Shown here: piece after piece, positions 1 to 11,600 of the stretch | Position numbering within the stretch: the first letter of the stretch is position 1 | Layout of the letters: each line of letters opens with the position of its first letter | Origin: Apostichopus japonicus | Lineage: Eukaryota; Echinodermata; Holothuroidea; Aspidochirotida; Stichopodidae | NCBI RefSeq assembly: GCF_037975245.1 | Contig: NC_092570.1 | Span: 5,151,001 to 5,211,000 of the forward strand | Direction of reading: 5' to 3' | DNA length: 60,000 bases | Notes under the pieces: generated by a model | The model's database searches: none | Told to the model about the DNA's origin: nothing | What the model saw: the letters and a program-made list of their open reading frames with translations, nothing else | Program-made: the position numbers and the translations under genes

Positions 1-52
<52 letters not shown>
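1..52. repeat. (AT)n microsatellite
   Basis: Uninterrupted alternating AT dinucleotides running into the left window edge, so the true length is unknown. The following stretch up to about 487 holds no gene or repeat that I recognise. Confidence 0.97.
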
Positions 53-56
<4 letters not shown>

Positions 57-487
57 GGGGTAATAGTCGTTCATTGGTGGGAGGAAAATATTTTGTAAAT
101 TGACTACAACGTTAATATCAAAAGCATGCATACTTGCTTGGACACTATATTTAAATCATGACAGCCTACATGTAGTTAAGTAGTTATTTTTATCAATTTT
201 ACCAATTAGTATTGTCCACTTTGCATGGTTAAAACACATGACAGTTTATATTACTTCTTATTATTAAACTTCAGCGAGGACAGTCAATTGAATACGGTAT
301 ACCAGCAAGATCGTTATCTGTCAGCTATATGATTGATTTGATACAGAAAATTAAAAGAATTAATAACTATATTACCTCTGTGTGGTTTGTTTATAAAGAG
401 GAACAGTTGCAGCTGAACCTTGATTGACAGAATAAACAATACAGGTTTTAATGTTGCGGTGTGCCATTCATCATCCCTGCAGAGAAA

Positions 488-1492
488 CCATGGATTATGG
501 GTACAACATGATCATGTACGAGTACAATTCATCATGTATGGGTACAACATCGTCATGTACGAGTACAACATTACTATGTACGGGTAAAACATTACTATGT
601 ACGAGTACAACATTACTATGTACGAGTACAACATTACCACGCTTGGGTACAATTCATTATGTACGAGTACAACATTACCAAGTGCGGGTACAACATCATC
701 ATGTATGGGTACAACATTACCATGTATGGATACAACATCGTCATGTGCGAGTAAACATTATCATTTACGAGTACAACATGATCATGTACGAGTACAATTC
801 ATCATGTACGGGTACAGCATTACCATGTATGGATACAACATCATCATGTAATAGTACAACATTACCATGTACGGGTACAACATCGTCATGTACGGGTACA
901 TCATCGTCATTTACGAGCACAACATTACAATGTACTGGTAAAACATCGTCATGTACGAGTACAACATTACCATGTATGGATACAACATCGTCATGTGCGA
1001 GTAAACATTATCATTTACGAGTACAACATGATCATGTACGAGTACAATTCATCATGTACGGGTACAACATTACCATGTACGGGTACAACAGCATCATGTA
1101 CGAGTATACAATTCATCATGTATGGGTACAGCAGCATCATGTACGAGTACAACATCGTCATGTACGGGTACAACATTACCATGTACGGGTTCAACATCGT
1201 CATGTACGGGTACAACATCGTCATTTACGAGCACAACATTACCATGTATGGATACAACATCATCATGTAAGAGTACAACATTACCATGTACGGGTTCAAC
1301 ATTACCATGAACGGGTACAACATCGTCATGTACGGGTACAACATCGTCATTTACGAGCACAACATTACAATGTACTGGTAAAACATCGTCATGTACGAGT
1401 ACAACATTACCATGTACGGGTACAACATTACCATGAACGGGTACAACACAATCATGTACGAGTACATTATCATCATATACGGGAGTACAACA
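488..1492 (+). repeat. Minisatellite, 21-bp unit (about 48 copies)
   Basis: About 1 kb is built of a degenerate 21-bp unit; a typical unit reads TACGAGTACAACATTACTATG, allowing for variants GTACGGGTACAAC and ACATCGTCATG. Occasional one- or two-base indels shift phase between units. Higher-order duplication is visible: a block of about 100 bp at 721-822 recurs at 971-1072, and the block at 881-976 recurs almost unchanged at 1319-1415. The unit is nearly free of stop codons on both strands, so long reading frames with a 7-residue periodicity appear in several frames at once; they are not evidence of a protein. Confidence 0.93.
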
Positions 1493-3064
1493 GAATTGTA
1501 GATAGAATTAACTAGTAACTATGTATATCTGTATAGCCTGAAGCGTATACATACATACTTTATCTCTTTGGGAGAGAGCCGTAGATAGCATTCACTTTTC
1601 CCCACACGTGCCTATATACCTTTCCGTGATTTCAATTGCGCTTGCGCAATAATGAGGTAGGTGGTATGCCAGAACAAAGCACTGTCCACTGTTGAAAAGA
1701 TCTAGCCTCATTAATGAAATATGGTACATATATAGTATAGCCCAATCATTTGAATGTGACGCCTTTATCTCTAACAGTGTAAAGTCTAGGAAAACACTTA
1801 ACTGCAAATCCTCTTACCGTTGTTATCTACCAAGTTACTCGTTCGGTATATTTACAAATAAGGTTCGTGTTTGTGATTGTACTGGCACGTGTCGAACATG
1901 ACAGGGTACTACTATAATGAGCATGCGCAGTTGAAGTCAAGAAACGCTTATATCTATCAGTGACGTGAAACCACTCCGACCATCATTTTTGCCTTATGCC
2001 GTTAACAATCCTGGCAATGAACTTGACCTCACAAAAAGAGATATTTGATCTTTGATCGGGAGATACCGTGGCTTCTAAAAGTAAATATAAATTTAAGTGA
2101 GGCATCGCTTGATGACGTATCAAATTTCAGTGAAATCTTCTTGCTAAGTTTGTGTCACCATGGAAACATCTGAAAAACTGACAAAATGTTTCGAGTTTAT
2201 TAATCCCATTACTGTTTGTGCCCTGGACCATATCGCGTCATAAAAACCAACCCTGGTTCGTCCCTAACCCCCCCCCCCAACCCGCCCACTCCTTAATAAT
2301 AATAACGGTGGAACGGTTTGCCTGAGAAAGTTGTATTTGCAAGTATAGTGTCAATGGGTTTAAGAATGCTTTGGACAAGCACTTTAAGCATTGTAAACGG
2401 GTCTGAGTGTTTGTGTCTTCAGTTTTTTTCCTCTCCAATAGGGTACTTGATGGAGATTTGAGTGTCCCTCCTGATCCTTTTTTTTCTACTAAACTAAACT
2501 AAACTATAATAATATCGACCTACGTTACGCAAATTAACTCATTGCAGTGATTGCTAAGCCCAGCAGTCTCGTCCTTTGTGATGCATGGTGAGAGGAGAAG
2601 ATGCCTCGCGTATGGTATTGCAGGAATACACAAACTGACGAATTCGTTTTATGTTTTTTTATATTTTTCATCTGCTTTTATTTTCTGCTTTTCGAAGGGG
2701 CACAGAGAACAAACACACTGCCCTTCGCACACGATCATCTAATTAACACATCACAAGTCGATCTTCATAACTAGATTAAACATTTAGAAATCAATTTCTC
2801 TTCGTTTGAGGCGTCTTGAGAATCATAATTTGATAAATTTATCCACTCAGTTGTATAAGAGCTCAACCTCAAGGTTAACCACAGATATAGCTGTTGTCAA
2901 TCGATATTTAATTAGTTTGAACACTTTTTTCCTTATGCCTTGTCGAAAAAGTTTGGAATTTAAGAAAGATCTCACAATTATCCGTTCATTACAACAGAAA
3001 AATCTTTTATTTGGAGGAATAGATCATGTGCGAGTGTGTGGAAGGGGCGGCGGGGTGGTGGTCC
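1493..3064. other. No gene recognised
   Basis: AT-rich sequence without convincing coding exons or RNA genes. It contains a C-rich run near 2268-2279 and a short ACTAA tandem near 2489-2505. The short open frames here have no recognisable domain, splice context or codon pattern. Confidence 0.6.
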
Positions 3065-3261
3065 TGGGGTACTTTCTAAGAAAATTCACTCAGGAAAGAA
3101 CCTTGGCACGACAAACCAAACAACCGAACGACTGACCCGCTCTCATACCCTGTCCCCTTGCATTGAGACTGTGACTGTATGATCATCGTCATGTAGGTGT
3201 GTATCACGATTCCCCTACAAGGGGAACATCATGATACACATGATCATAGCCAAATGGCCGG
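3065..3261 (-). mobile_element. U2 snRNA-headed short repeat, copy B (degenerate)
   Basis: Read on the minus strand, this starts with a decayed U2 5' segment (GGCCATTTGGCTATGATCA, around 3242-3261). It continues through the same body as copy A and ends in the same tail (AGGTTCTTTCCTGAGTGA then TTTTCTTAGAAAGTACCCC). The first ten or so U2 bases are missing and the branch-site-recognition block is altered. Copies A and B abut head to tail, so the locus is a tandem dimer. The body contains two short hairpin-capable motifs (CCCCTTGTAGGGG and an AGG/CCT stem near the tail). The SINE-like interpretation is inference; I see no obvious target duplications. Confidence 0.72.
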
Positions 3262-3457
3262 AGGTACATTTAAAGAAAAGTCACCCAGGAAAGAACCTGG
3301 GGACGAAATCCAAACTACCGAACGACTGATCTGCTCAGCCCCAGTCCCCTTGCATCGGGACTGTGACTGTGTGATCATCGTCGGGTGTGCATCACCATTC
3401 CCCTCGAAAGGGAACAGATACTACACATGATCTTAGCCAAAAGGCCGAGAAGCGATC
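3261..3457 (-). mobile_element. U2 snRNA-headed short repeat, copy A
   Basis: On the minus strand the first about 46 bases (3456 down to 3411) match the 5' end of spliceosomal U2 snRNA almost perfectly: ATCGCTTCTCGGCC, TTTTGGCTAAGATCA, and the branch-site-pairing block GTGTAGTATCTGTTC. Similarity to U2 then stops. The remaining about 150 bp are a different body with hairpin-capable motifs (CCCTTTCGAGGGG; CCCAGGTTCTTTCCTGGG), ending in a tail shared with copies B and C. A functional U2 gene is excluded because stems IIa/IIb, the Sm site and the 3' stem-loops are absent. SINEs with snRNA-derived heads are known from some vertebrates; membership here is inferred from repeated occurrence in this window. 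Confidence 0.8.
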
Positions 3458-4400
3458 AAATAGCCGAGGTAGGGGAGAAGGGTAAATTTTCAGACCATTT
3501 CGACTGGCAGTAACACATTTTAGAGAAGATATATAAACAGATAACGCACTTTTTCACGCATTGAGTGAATAGGTTCGCCATTGACACCTTGTAATACCCT
3601 ATGACACCATTATACGAATTATGCACCGATATGTATATCAACTGTTCTGATTGATTTTTCAGTGTACATCCGTATAACATTTTACTCCATCCAGTTCATA
3701 ATATTTTTCTTAAAATTGTCAACAGGCGCGTATCCAGGATTTTCTAACCCGGGGGGCGCGAAGTACTATCTAAGCGGAGCGCCACCATCGGTTGGCGCGG
3801 AGCGTACAAGAAAATTTCTGGTTTTGATACCCCCCAGATCACTGGAAATGGCACTTATCGGGCTTGAAAATGACCAACCAGATGTACACTTTTGCCGGAT
3901 AACCAAGTATTTCCCAAAAGTTTTTTTCCATCCATAACCTTTTTGAAGATTGTCACCAGTCACACACCATGTTCGACCTCATTGCATGTCCTATGGATCA
4001 TTGCTTTTGTAGGTGGTTCTACGTCACGGCCCACAATATCCGAAAGCCCCACTTTTCAAGGTTATAAGCCCATTATTTGTTGAGAATTTGAAAATTTACA
4101 TTTCTCGTGAATAAAATCACTTCAAAACATACCCATAATGTTGCAAAAAATTCAATCTATGGACAACCAATATAGAAAAACCTCCTTGAACCCCTAACAG
4201 ACAGGTCAAAATTGCACGAGTAGAGGAAAGTATGATGAAGAATGTTGGTGAGGAAATTTTGGAAAATTCAGACACAGTTAATTTATTGGTGTAGAAATAT
4301 TGCAACCTCTTATAATGGCTATTATAAAACTTGGTTGAAGGAAACGAAAAATAGGAGATATTTCCGATATCAGGTATATCGAAACCGAAAACTACACACA

Positions 4401-4844
4401 TAGGCGTAGGTCCCGTAGGAGGCGGGGGCTGCAGCCCCACCCCCCCCCCCCCACCCCCGCAACCAAATTTTTCCCACTTTTTCGGGCACCTACTGAAAGA
4501 AAAATAAATAGCAATGAATAGCTTAACAATTATCTCCTTGGTAATTAAAATAAAATTGTAAGCTTGGCCGACATTACTACTGTAAAAGAGAGTTTAACAT
4601 AAATGGATCTGTATGCTTTTTCTCCATCTACATAAGACATTTGGTTGTTTACATTAGCATCTGGCGGTATAATGTGCAACTTTGACGGACCGTAAGGTAC
4701 ACTATGCCATGCAATGTAATGACCGATGCTTGCTTAAATGATATTGGCATCGGTATGTTGAACGCGCGCTTCGCGCGCGAAAAATTTGGGCTATTTTTTC
4801 GGGCAAGTCATTACAGCCCCCAAATCCAATTGGGCTCCTACGCC
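4401..4844. mobile_element. Nested MITE-like element with GGCGTAGG ends
   Basis: The left end reads TAGGCGTAGGTCCCGTAGG and the right end, inverted, reads GGCGTAGGAGCCCAATTGG; both are followed by GGGGGCTG-type sequence. The octamer TACACACA flanks both sides (4393-4400 and 4845-4852), consistent with an 8-bp target duplication, although the first two bases of the left end are unpaired. Its ends resemble those of the 374-bp element at 23725-24098. It lies inside the larger 3724-5703 composite. Confidence 0.6.
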
Positions 4845-5499
4845 TACACACACTCCTGACTACACATATAGACAGTTTTTGAGGCTGTTCATCGTGGAAC
4901 ATGCATGCATTGCTCACTGATATGATATTATATATGCTCTTTGCTTTACAAATTCGAACAGGCGTGTAGCGAGTAATTGCCAAGGGAGGGGCGAAGCCTG
5001 TAGGCAAAATATCTAAGCGAAGCGCCACCATGAGTTGGCGCGAAGCGTACATTAAAAATTTTGGCCGAAAATGCCTCCCAGATCGCTGGAAATGACACTT
5101 TCCAGGCCTTGTAAGTTGCATCTAAGCATTGTATATTTTGAAATTACTAGCGATGTCATAAAGAAAATTTGCTCGGGGGGGGGGGGGGGCGGTCGCCCCC
5201 TTCCCGAAATGCGTCATGTTCTTAAACTCGACTCGGTCGAGTTCAAGACCAGCCACAGTTGGTTCCATATAGCACAATTGTACAATTGTTTAAGGCGTCC
5301 ATACACACACACGCGTTATGATAGACCATATATAGTATTTATATAGATACATTAGTGAGAGAGGAAAAACAGAAACGTCAAAAATGGAGTTGTCGGTGTA
5401 AGGGGTAGGGTGAGGCGCACACCCCCTCCGTAATCCTTGATCTGTCACTGGCTACCCTGTGTATGTAATAGGGATCAGCGCTTTAACTATGACTGTTCC

Positions 5500-5656
5500 T
5501 CTTTCTCTTCCCGAGGCCTTGGCTATCTTCTACTCCCTCCTTTTCTCCTTTTTCTCTCTTTTTTCTTTTTCTTTTCCCTTCCTTCCTCTCCTCCTTTTCT
5601 TTCCCCCCCCCTCCTTTTCCCTTTTTTCTTCTCTTTTTTCTCTCCTCTTTTCCTTA
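5500..5656 (+). repeat. Polypyrimidine tract
   Basis: About 150 bases consist almost entirely of C and T on the plus strand, next to the right end of the composite element. The open frames rich in F, L, S and P that overlap it are composition artefacts. Confidence 0.85.
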
Positions 5657-5712
5657 CCCGGGGGGCGCGCGCCCCCAACGCCCCCCCCTGGATACGCACC
5701 TGGTCAAGGTTT

Positions 5713-6517
5713 CATTTTTGAAACGTAAATTTTGCTGACAAGTCCATGATGACAAAATGATTTTAACTGGTAAATAAACAAGTTGTAAAAGTTCGCCCCC
5801 ACAGCATTTACATTTTCTATAACTTGTTCTTCATCGTTGGCTGTTTTGATATGCCTTAATTACTGGACTGCGGTTTCTAGTAGGAGACAGTGTACTGTAG
5901 GGCTGTATACAGCTATGACTGTTATTAACATTGACCTTTCGTTTTACAAATAATTCACTAATCAAATGTTACATTCATATATGATATTCGTGTACTTCGT
6001 ATTAACCATATCGGGGCGGATATTGACGAATAGGTTAATATTATAATTCATGTTGGATGCATTGTGACAGTCTGGTCGCCGAAATCGAAAGAGAAGGCCG
6101 ATCACAATTATATCATTAGTTATAGTCTATACTGACTGAAGTGCAGTACAACGTATCTTCGGGGTATTTCGCACTATTGGGTATTCAATGATAAACAGTA
6201 GCCCTATAACATCTTCGATAAAATGTCTTCAAGTTGAAATGTGATTACAAAAAAATATACTCACTCGCTGTATACGCATTTGGAACTTGTCAAATTATAT
6301 GGTCCTATGTATATAATGTTTTTTATTCTTATTATAATTAACGTCTTTACTAGCAAATATGACAATTGCGTTTGTATACGCATGAAAAGAGATTTCAACA
6401 TGACTATTTGTATATGTCCTCTTCAGTTGTTTGTTTGTGATATTGACAAATTCTTAATCAAACAACATTGAGGCCTATAGTATAAGACGGAGTTGAAAAT
6501 ATGGAATTATATCTCAC
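5713..6517 (-). other. Presumed intron 1 of the ADP-ribosyl cyclase gene
   Basis: Follows the splice donor of the first cyclase exon on the minus strand. I found no second exon with the expected Cys/Trp pattern of this family, here or in any of the sequence to the left edge. The whole interval 1-6517 is therefore probably intron 1, with mobile elements inserted in it. Confidence 0.45.
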
Positions 6518-6702
6518 CTAAGTTCACTGAGGTCTGCTAACTTGTTAATTCCACCAAGTTTATAATCTTCACACCTTCCAATAAATATATCCCTGAAAGC
6601 ACTCGGTGTTCCTGGAGCGGCCCCTGCCCCGACGATGAAGAGCACCAAACAGCAGCATGCCACCACCACTAGCGATCCAGCTTCACTCGACTTCTTAGAC
6701 AT
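6518..6702 (-). CDS. ADP-ribosyl cyclase (CD38/BST1 family), first coding exon
   Basis: Enzymes of this family convert NAD to cyclic ADP-ribose, and related NAADP chemistry yields calcium-mobilising messengers. The exon starts MSKKSSEAG, continues into a hydrophobic stretch (SLVVVACCCLVLFIVGAG, about residues 10-27) that can act as signal peptide or type II anchor, then reads GTPSAFRDIFIGRCEDY. That segment corresponds closely to the N-terminal GT-x-LRDIFxGRC-x-Y block of BST1/CD157, including the first conserved cysteine. The ATG has a good context (ACCATG). The exon ends in CTTAG followed by GTGAGA, a consensus donor, leaving phase 2. Catalytic Trp/Glu residues lie in later exons outside the window. 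Recognition rests on one short exon, so the family is likely but the exact orthologue is not established. Confidence 0.7.
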
Positions 6703-8369
6703 GGTTGTTAGTTCAATGTGTGTCCGTTCTTCCACCTGTGCGCAGCAGCAACGGATGTATGCAATTCCGCGAGCAGTGAGCTTCTAACTGTTAATCGCCT
6801 GCACACCGGTCTGTAGGCTAAATGAAGTCATTAGATAGATTTGGTATATATATAGATATATGTATATAATGGTATAGGTGGGGTTTCTGTTATTTCAAAA
6901 GATAGAGTACTTGCTCTGTGCTTGTGTGAATTACAAAAGATAAGCATCTGCTTCTATGAAATGATCAAACAAGTTTATGTATCAAAGTTCACTCTATTTT
7001 TTTTTTTTTTGCACGAGCGACCATTAGTTCTTTAGTGGCATTAATCAGAGGAATGCTGCCACTGATACACGCAAACAATAACGGTACATAAACCAGACGG
7101 CTGTACTGGTTAATGGGGATTAATAGTCAGCTCTATACAAACAACATCATGTATCAAGCATAACGTAGTGCGTGGTATTGTTGTAGTTGCTATGTAGTTG
7201 CTATGTATTCATACCTTTATTCGTTCATTAATTTGATTTATTCATTCATTCATTCATTCTCTCTCCTGTTTCTTTTGTTTTTTTTAATGAAATTAAAGTA
7301 CAATGTGAATGCAATGCATGGTAAAAATGCCTGAGGCAAACAACCAAATGAACTTTTCATGTTTTTTCAACTGTAATAAGGATAATGAGTTTTCGAGTTC
7401 ATTTATCAGTGCTTTTACAGTTGTATATAACTAGGTTGATTTGTACGATGTGATCTGTTTGCAAATGATGGAATTATATACAGATAGCTTTATATGATTA
7501 GCCTATCAATCAATCAATGAATTGATCAACGTTGTAACTCTCCAAATATGACAACATCAGAGATTTTTGTTGGCAAGATACAATCTAGCCGTCTGTATAC
7601 CTTTACAGATAAGTTACAATAGTTCATATAACATGACATGAAGTTCTTTTCTCACAAATGTTGACATTGCGTGCGCGGACGTTATAGTTAATGATTTCCT
7701 TGACAAGTATAGCATAAGTAATGTGATCATGAAAAAAATATTTTAATATTTCCGAAAGTGTTTAGCGTTCTCAAGGGGGTAGGTTTGGCATCAATTGCAT
7801 GAATACATATCATTTGTAATTAAAGGTGTACATGACACAAAATTTTAACAAAAGGGTTTAAAATCAGCTTTTTTTTATTATTGGTGCAACATTTTTATTA
7901 TTTCCTATTCATCGGAAATCAGTCAGGACTGGTGTTTATTTTTTATGGCATACAGGCGGTGGTACTAAAGGGACGCAGCAATTACGCCAAAATGTGACAA
8001 TTTTCGTTCGAAATGTACAAACATCTGGTTATAAACTTTGAACACGACAAATTTCGCTAGGTTGACTTATTGTGAACTTATACGCGCAAGGCAGCAACGC
8101 GACAATTTGACAATTTTCGTGAATATTTTTTTTTCATCGCGGTTAGTTACTCCAAGGAGGGTGGTTTTGTCAGGGCTGGGAAAGCCCCCCCCCCCTCCTC
8201 CCTTCATTTGAAGAGAAATTCGGCTCATAAGAAATGGTATTGGGATCCCCTAAGAGCTTACTAGTAAATTAACTATTTTGTAAACTGCGATATATGTACG
8301 TAAACCAGTACCGAAGTCACTGATTTTATCACTTATATTTTACTACTGACTATTCGTCATTACTGATAA
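6703..8369. other. Upstream flank of cyclase exon 1; no other gene
   Basis: Contains the presumed 5' UTR and promoter of the cyclase exon, with no clear TATA box at a fixed distance. A short ATTC tandem lies at about 7240-7259 and a C-run near 8189. Otherwise I see nothing recognisable. Confidence 0.5.
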
Positions 8370-8660
8370 TAATAATAAATAATAAATGAGACTTATATAG
8401 CGCCAAATCAGTAGACAAAAGTCACTGCTCAAGGCGCTTTACAAAGAAAGCAGATTAATTTACAAAAGAACAAGTGAAAAGATGGGTCTTACAAGTAGAC
8501 TTTTGAATGTAGAAAGTTTATAGCATGTTCGAATGTGATCTGGTAACGAGTTCCAGAGATAAGAGCCAGAGTATTCGAAGCTTCTTTAACCATAGTTCTT
8601 CAAGCGTGGTTTAGGAACAGTTAAATACAGTTTGTTGGAGCATGAAGGTAGTTGGAGGAA
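8370..8660 (+). repeat. Dispersed repeat with 'TATATAGCGC ... CAAGGCGCTTTACAAAG' head
   Basis: Starts after an AATAATAAA run and contains GACTTATATAGCGCC and CTCAAGGCGCTTTACAAAG, followed by a GATGGGTCTTACAAGTAGAC block and a GAGTTCCAGAGAT block. From general knowledge this arrangement recurs widely in genomes of marine animals. No intact coding frame is present. Assignment to a named repeat class is not possible from the sequence alone. Confidence 0.55.
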
Positions 8661-11600
8661 CGAAGTGTTCGATATATGTCTATTTTCAATGTCTTTTATG
8701 TATAGTTTTTATGTATACTCTCTGCTATACTATACCACTAACCCTTTTAACTCCTCTGTAAAGGAAACGTTTTTATGTGTATAGAGCATACAACAACAAA
8801 AAACTGTTAACAAGTATAGACAATTAATGATACCGAGGGGGTTTCACTGACGGGTGGAAAATATATAAACGCCTCAATCGGTTTGTTTCAAAGTCACCTG
8901 TGGAGTTAGTTTATTTGAGAGAGTGACAGTTAATGACGACAGACATGGATTGAGAGTAGAATTATTTGGGATGAGAATGAACTTGTTTATGTAACCTAGA
9001 TTCTTGCCGAAAGGAAAGGCAAACTTGAAAATCATTGATGTTAGACCTAATAATAACCAGAAGCAAACCAAACCAAATCACATATCGTGACCATTTTGTG
9101 CGTAAAGACAAAGTTGTAATGAACAACTTTCCCAACGGGTTAAGATATTTCTTTTTTATCCCATTTAGAAAATGTCATAGTTTAATATCAAGGCAGAAGA
9201 CTTGATCAAGTCTAAATATGACGTAATCGCTCTTATTTTGCTTGTTTTAGTTATGTACACTATGCATTTTAATGACTCTAAAATAGTGAAGTTTTTAAAA
9301 CTGACTTATTCTCGTATATTGTTGTGTACAGCCTCCGCAACACAACTTTTGTACCAATGGCGACGCCTAACTCGACTTTTAAATTAACAGTAACCCCCAT
9401 AACATAACTTTTCAAAATATATGATAATTAGCTTATGGGACATGATTATCTTTAGTTTGATGTATTTGTCACTATAATTATTTCCTAGCACAGATATGAT
9501 GATAATGATGATGATTTGGGTTTATAGTTTTCCTTTTAACGCTGTGACCTAATGAGACTATATCCGCAAATCCGTGTTTACCTTGTATGTATGCATGTAC
9601 CATCCAGTATATGTCGTAGGTTGTCGAACTGTGAGTCTATATATTTACATTTCATTACAGCCAGTATCATAATTATTATGATTATTACTAATTATTGATT
9701 GTACTAATAATTAATATACCAGAGCGTCGATGGGATAGCAAAAAACCAACGACTGGCAACTCAATCAAAGATATAACAATTAGACTGAAATAAACGGATG
9801 ATTATAGGAAGACTCGTCAAGGCATCATTCGACTATATGGAGACCGGCGACATGGTACTGATAAAAGGCGCTGTGTGGGGCATATATACATACAGCACAT
9901 ACAATGTATTCACTTATAATTGGATAAAGGGTGCACGTTATCGTTATGTGGCAACATCGTTTTATACATTTCAAGAAAGCTATATAGTCATGTTTCCAGC
10001 AGAGTATGTGTCACATTTTAATGGAAATAACTCAGTGTGAACAGTACACGCACAGTTATTGCCAACTACTACATACATCACGAATATATTGTGACCTTTT
10101 TGTCAGATGCCGCAGGGCGGGAGTTCCTTCTACCGACTATGGGGTGCGACATGTTCCTGTATGGCGATAAGAGGGTAGTCTATGCCGTCGTATATCGTTT
10201 TACGCAGAACAGACAACCAATCTTCCTTGCTTTTGATCGTTTTCTCAGTCTGAGTTTGTTTGTTGTTGGTTCAATTGGAAAGAGACAATTGTGTGTGTGT
10301 ACTGACCCCTTGGAAGAAAACTTTACACGTGTATCATACCTGTCAACCCCCCCCCACCCTCCCCCCAAAATAAGAATAACAACTAATATTTCCTTTGTCC
10401 GCATAACCCAAAAACAATTATTTACGTCTATATTGTTGGTTTCTCTAATTACGATTATGTTTTGTATCCCATGCATGACCCTAAATTTCTGAACACTATG
10501 GCCTTTATATCTAATCTTCTATTTCCATAGTATACTGTATAGCGGCATGCTAGTATACCATATAGTGTTTGAGTTAGTTAACCCCTTTTCATTGTTCGAG
10601 GTTTGCGATATGGCAGGTCTTTTAGTGCCCCTTTAGTACCCCAACGGGATACTGGAAGCTGACTATAGAACATCCTCAAACAATGACACGGTATTTACAA
10701 TAATTTGAGGTAAGATGCTTATCCAACAAGCTGCATAACTATCTTCAGCGATGTTATATGTTGTTTATAGTTTAAAAGGAATCAAATGTAATATCTTCAC
10801 ACTACGACATCATATCAAATCGTTTTTGACGAATTTTGGGTAAGTTCGTTAACAAAGTGTTATGAGTGAGTTTGACTTCCAAATTACTACAAAGTTAAGA
10901 CGGTTGAGGTATCTACTGCAGGATCAACTAGCATGTTGGTATCTTAGCTCATTAATTAACTGTAGCAGACGACACGATTGTCCCTTGGTCCCTCTTATGG
11001 TATCAGATTAATTGGGGTGGTGTGGGGGAGGGGGTCAAATCAATATACCAAGATCGTATGCAGCAACGTATATAGGTAGATGTTGCTCCGTCTGTAACAC
11101 CAATTGGCTGCATGCATATATATATATATATGTATATGTATATATATATGTATATATATATATATATATGTATATATTGTGTGTGTGCATGTGTGTGTGT
11201 TTGTATCTATAACCTATATTCTTGATTGACATAACCTAATTCACAGTAGTTGCAATATCTCTCCGTGTCTGGCCCTAAGCATATATGTAAACAAACAAAT
11301 TGTGTCATGGACGCGAGGTATAAACAAGTATGAAATACAACCCCTCATGTAAAAATAAATAAGCACATGTGTTAAAATTATCATTGTACAGAACTTCACA
11401 ATGGAAAACTATAAACAGAGAAGGTTGACCCTGACATAATTTAAATGAGTTAGCCTACAAAACCTAAAAATGTTAAGTTATAAAGGTGACACCTTCTCCG
11501 CTGACTCGATGACAGAGAGTATTCATTGTTAGTCTTTTGTTTACAAGACAGTTTGTCACGTCACAAAGTAAACGTCCATGGCAACCAACAAAATAATTAC

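Larger units (their letters stand above)
3724..5703. mobile_element. Composite terminal-inverted-repeat element
   Basis: The left end CAGGCGCGTATCCAGG is matched in inverted orientation at the right end (the reverse complement reads CAGGTGCGTATCCAGG), and both run into G-rich GGGGGGCGCG sequence. A second left-end-like copy starts at about 4959, and its interior (about 5011-5110, with AAGCGCCACCATGAGTTGGC) is a direct repeat of 3774-3885. At least two related elements are therefore stacked here, with another inserted between them. No transposase-like coding sequence is visible, so the elements are non-autonomous. I found no clean target duplication for the outer pair. Confidence 0.6.

Noticed and set aside
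451-1515. 354-residue open frame as a protein-coding gene
   Set aside because: It lies wholly within the 21-bp minisatellite; other frames on both strands are also open, and it shifts between three repeat readings because of indels. No start context or splice structure supports it.
3411-3457. A functional U2 snRNA gene
   Set aside because: Only the first about 46 nt match U2; the Sm site and later stem-loops are missing and the sequence continues into a repeated non-U2 body.
5437-5728. Hydrophobic open frames over the polypyrimidine tract
   Set aside because: Two overlapping frames rich in F, L, S and P result from the C/T composition.
10037-10492. 151-residue plus-strand frame
   Set aside because: No recognisable motif, runs through a C-rich stretch, no splice sites of note; probably chance.
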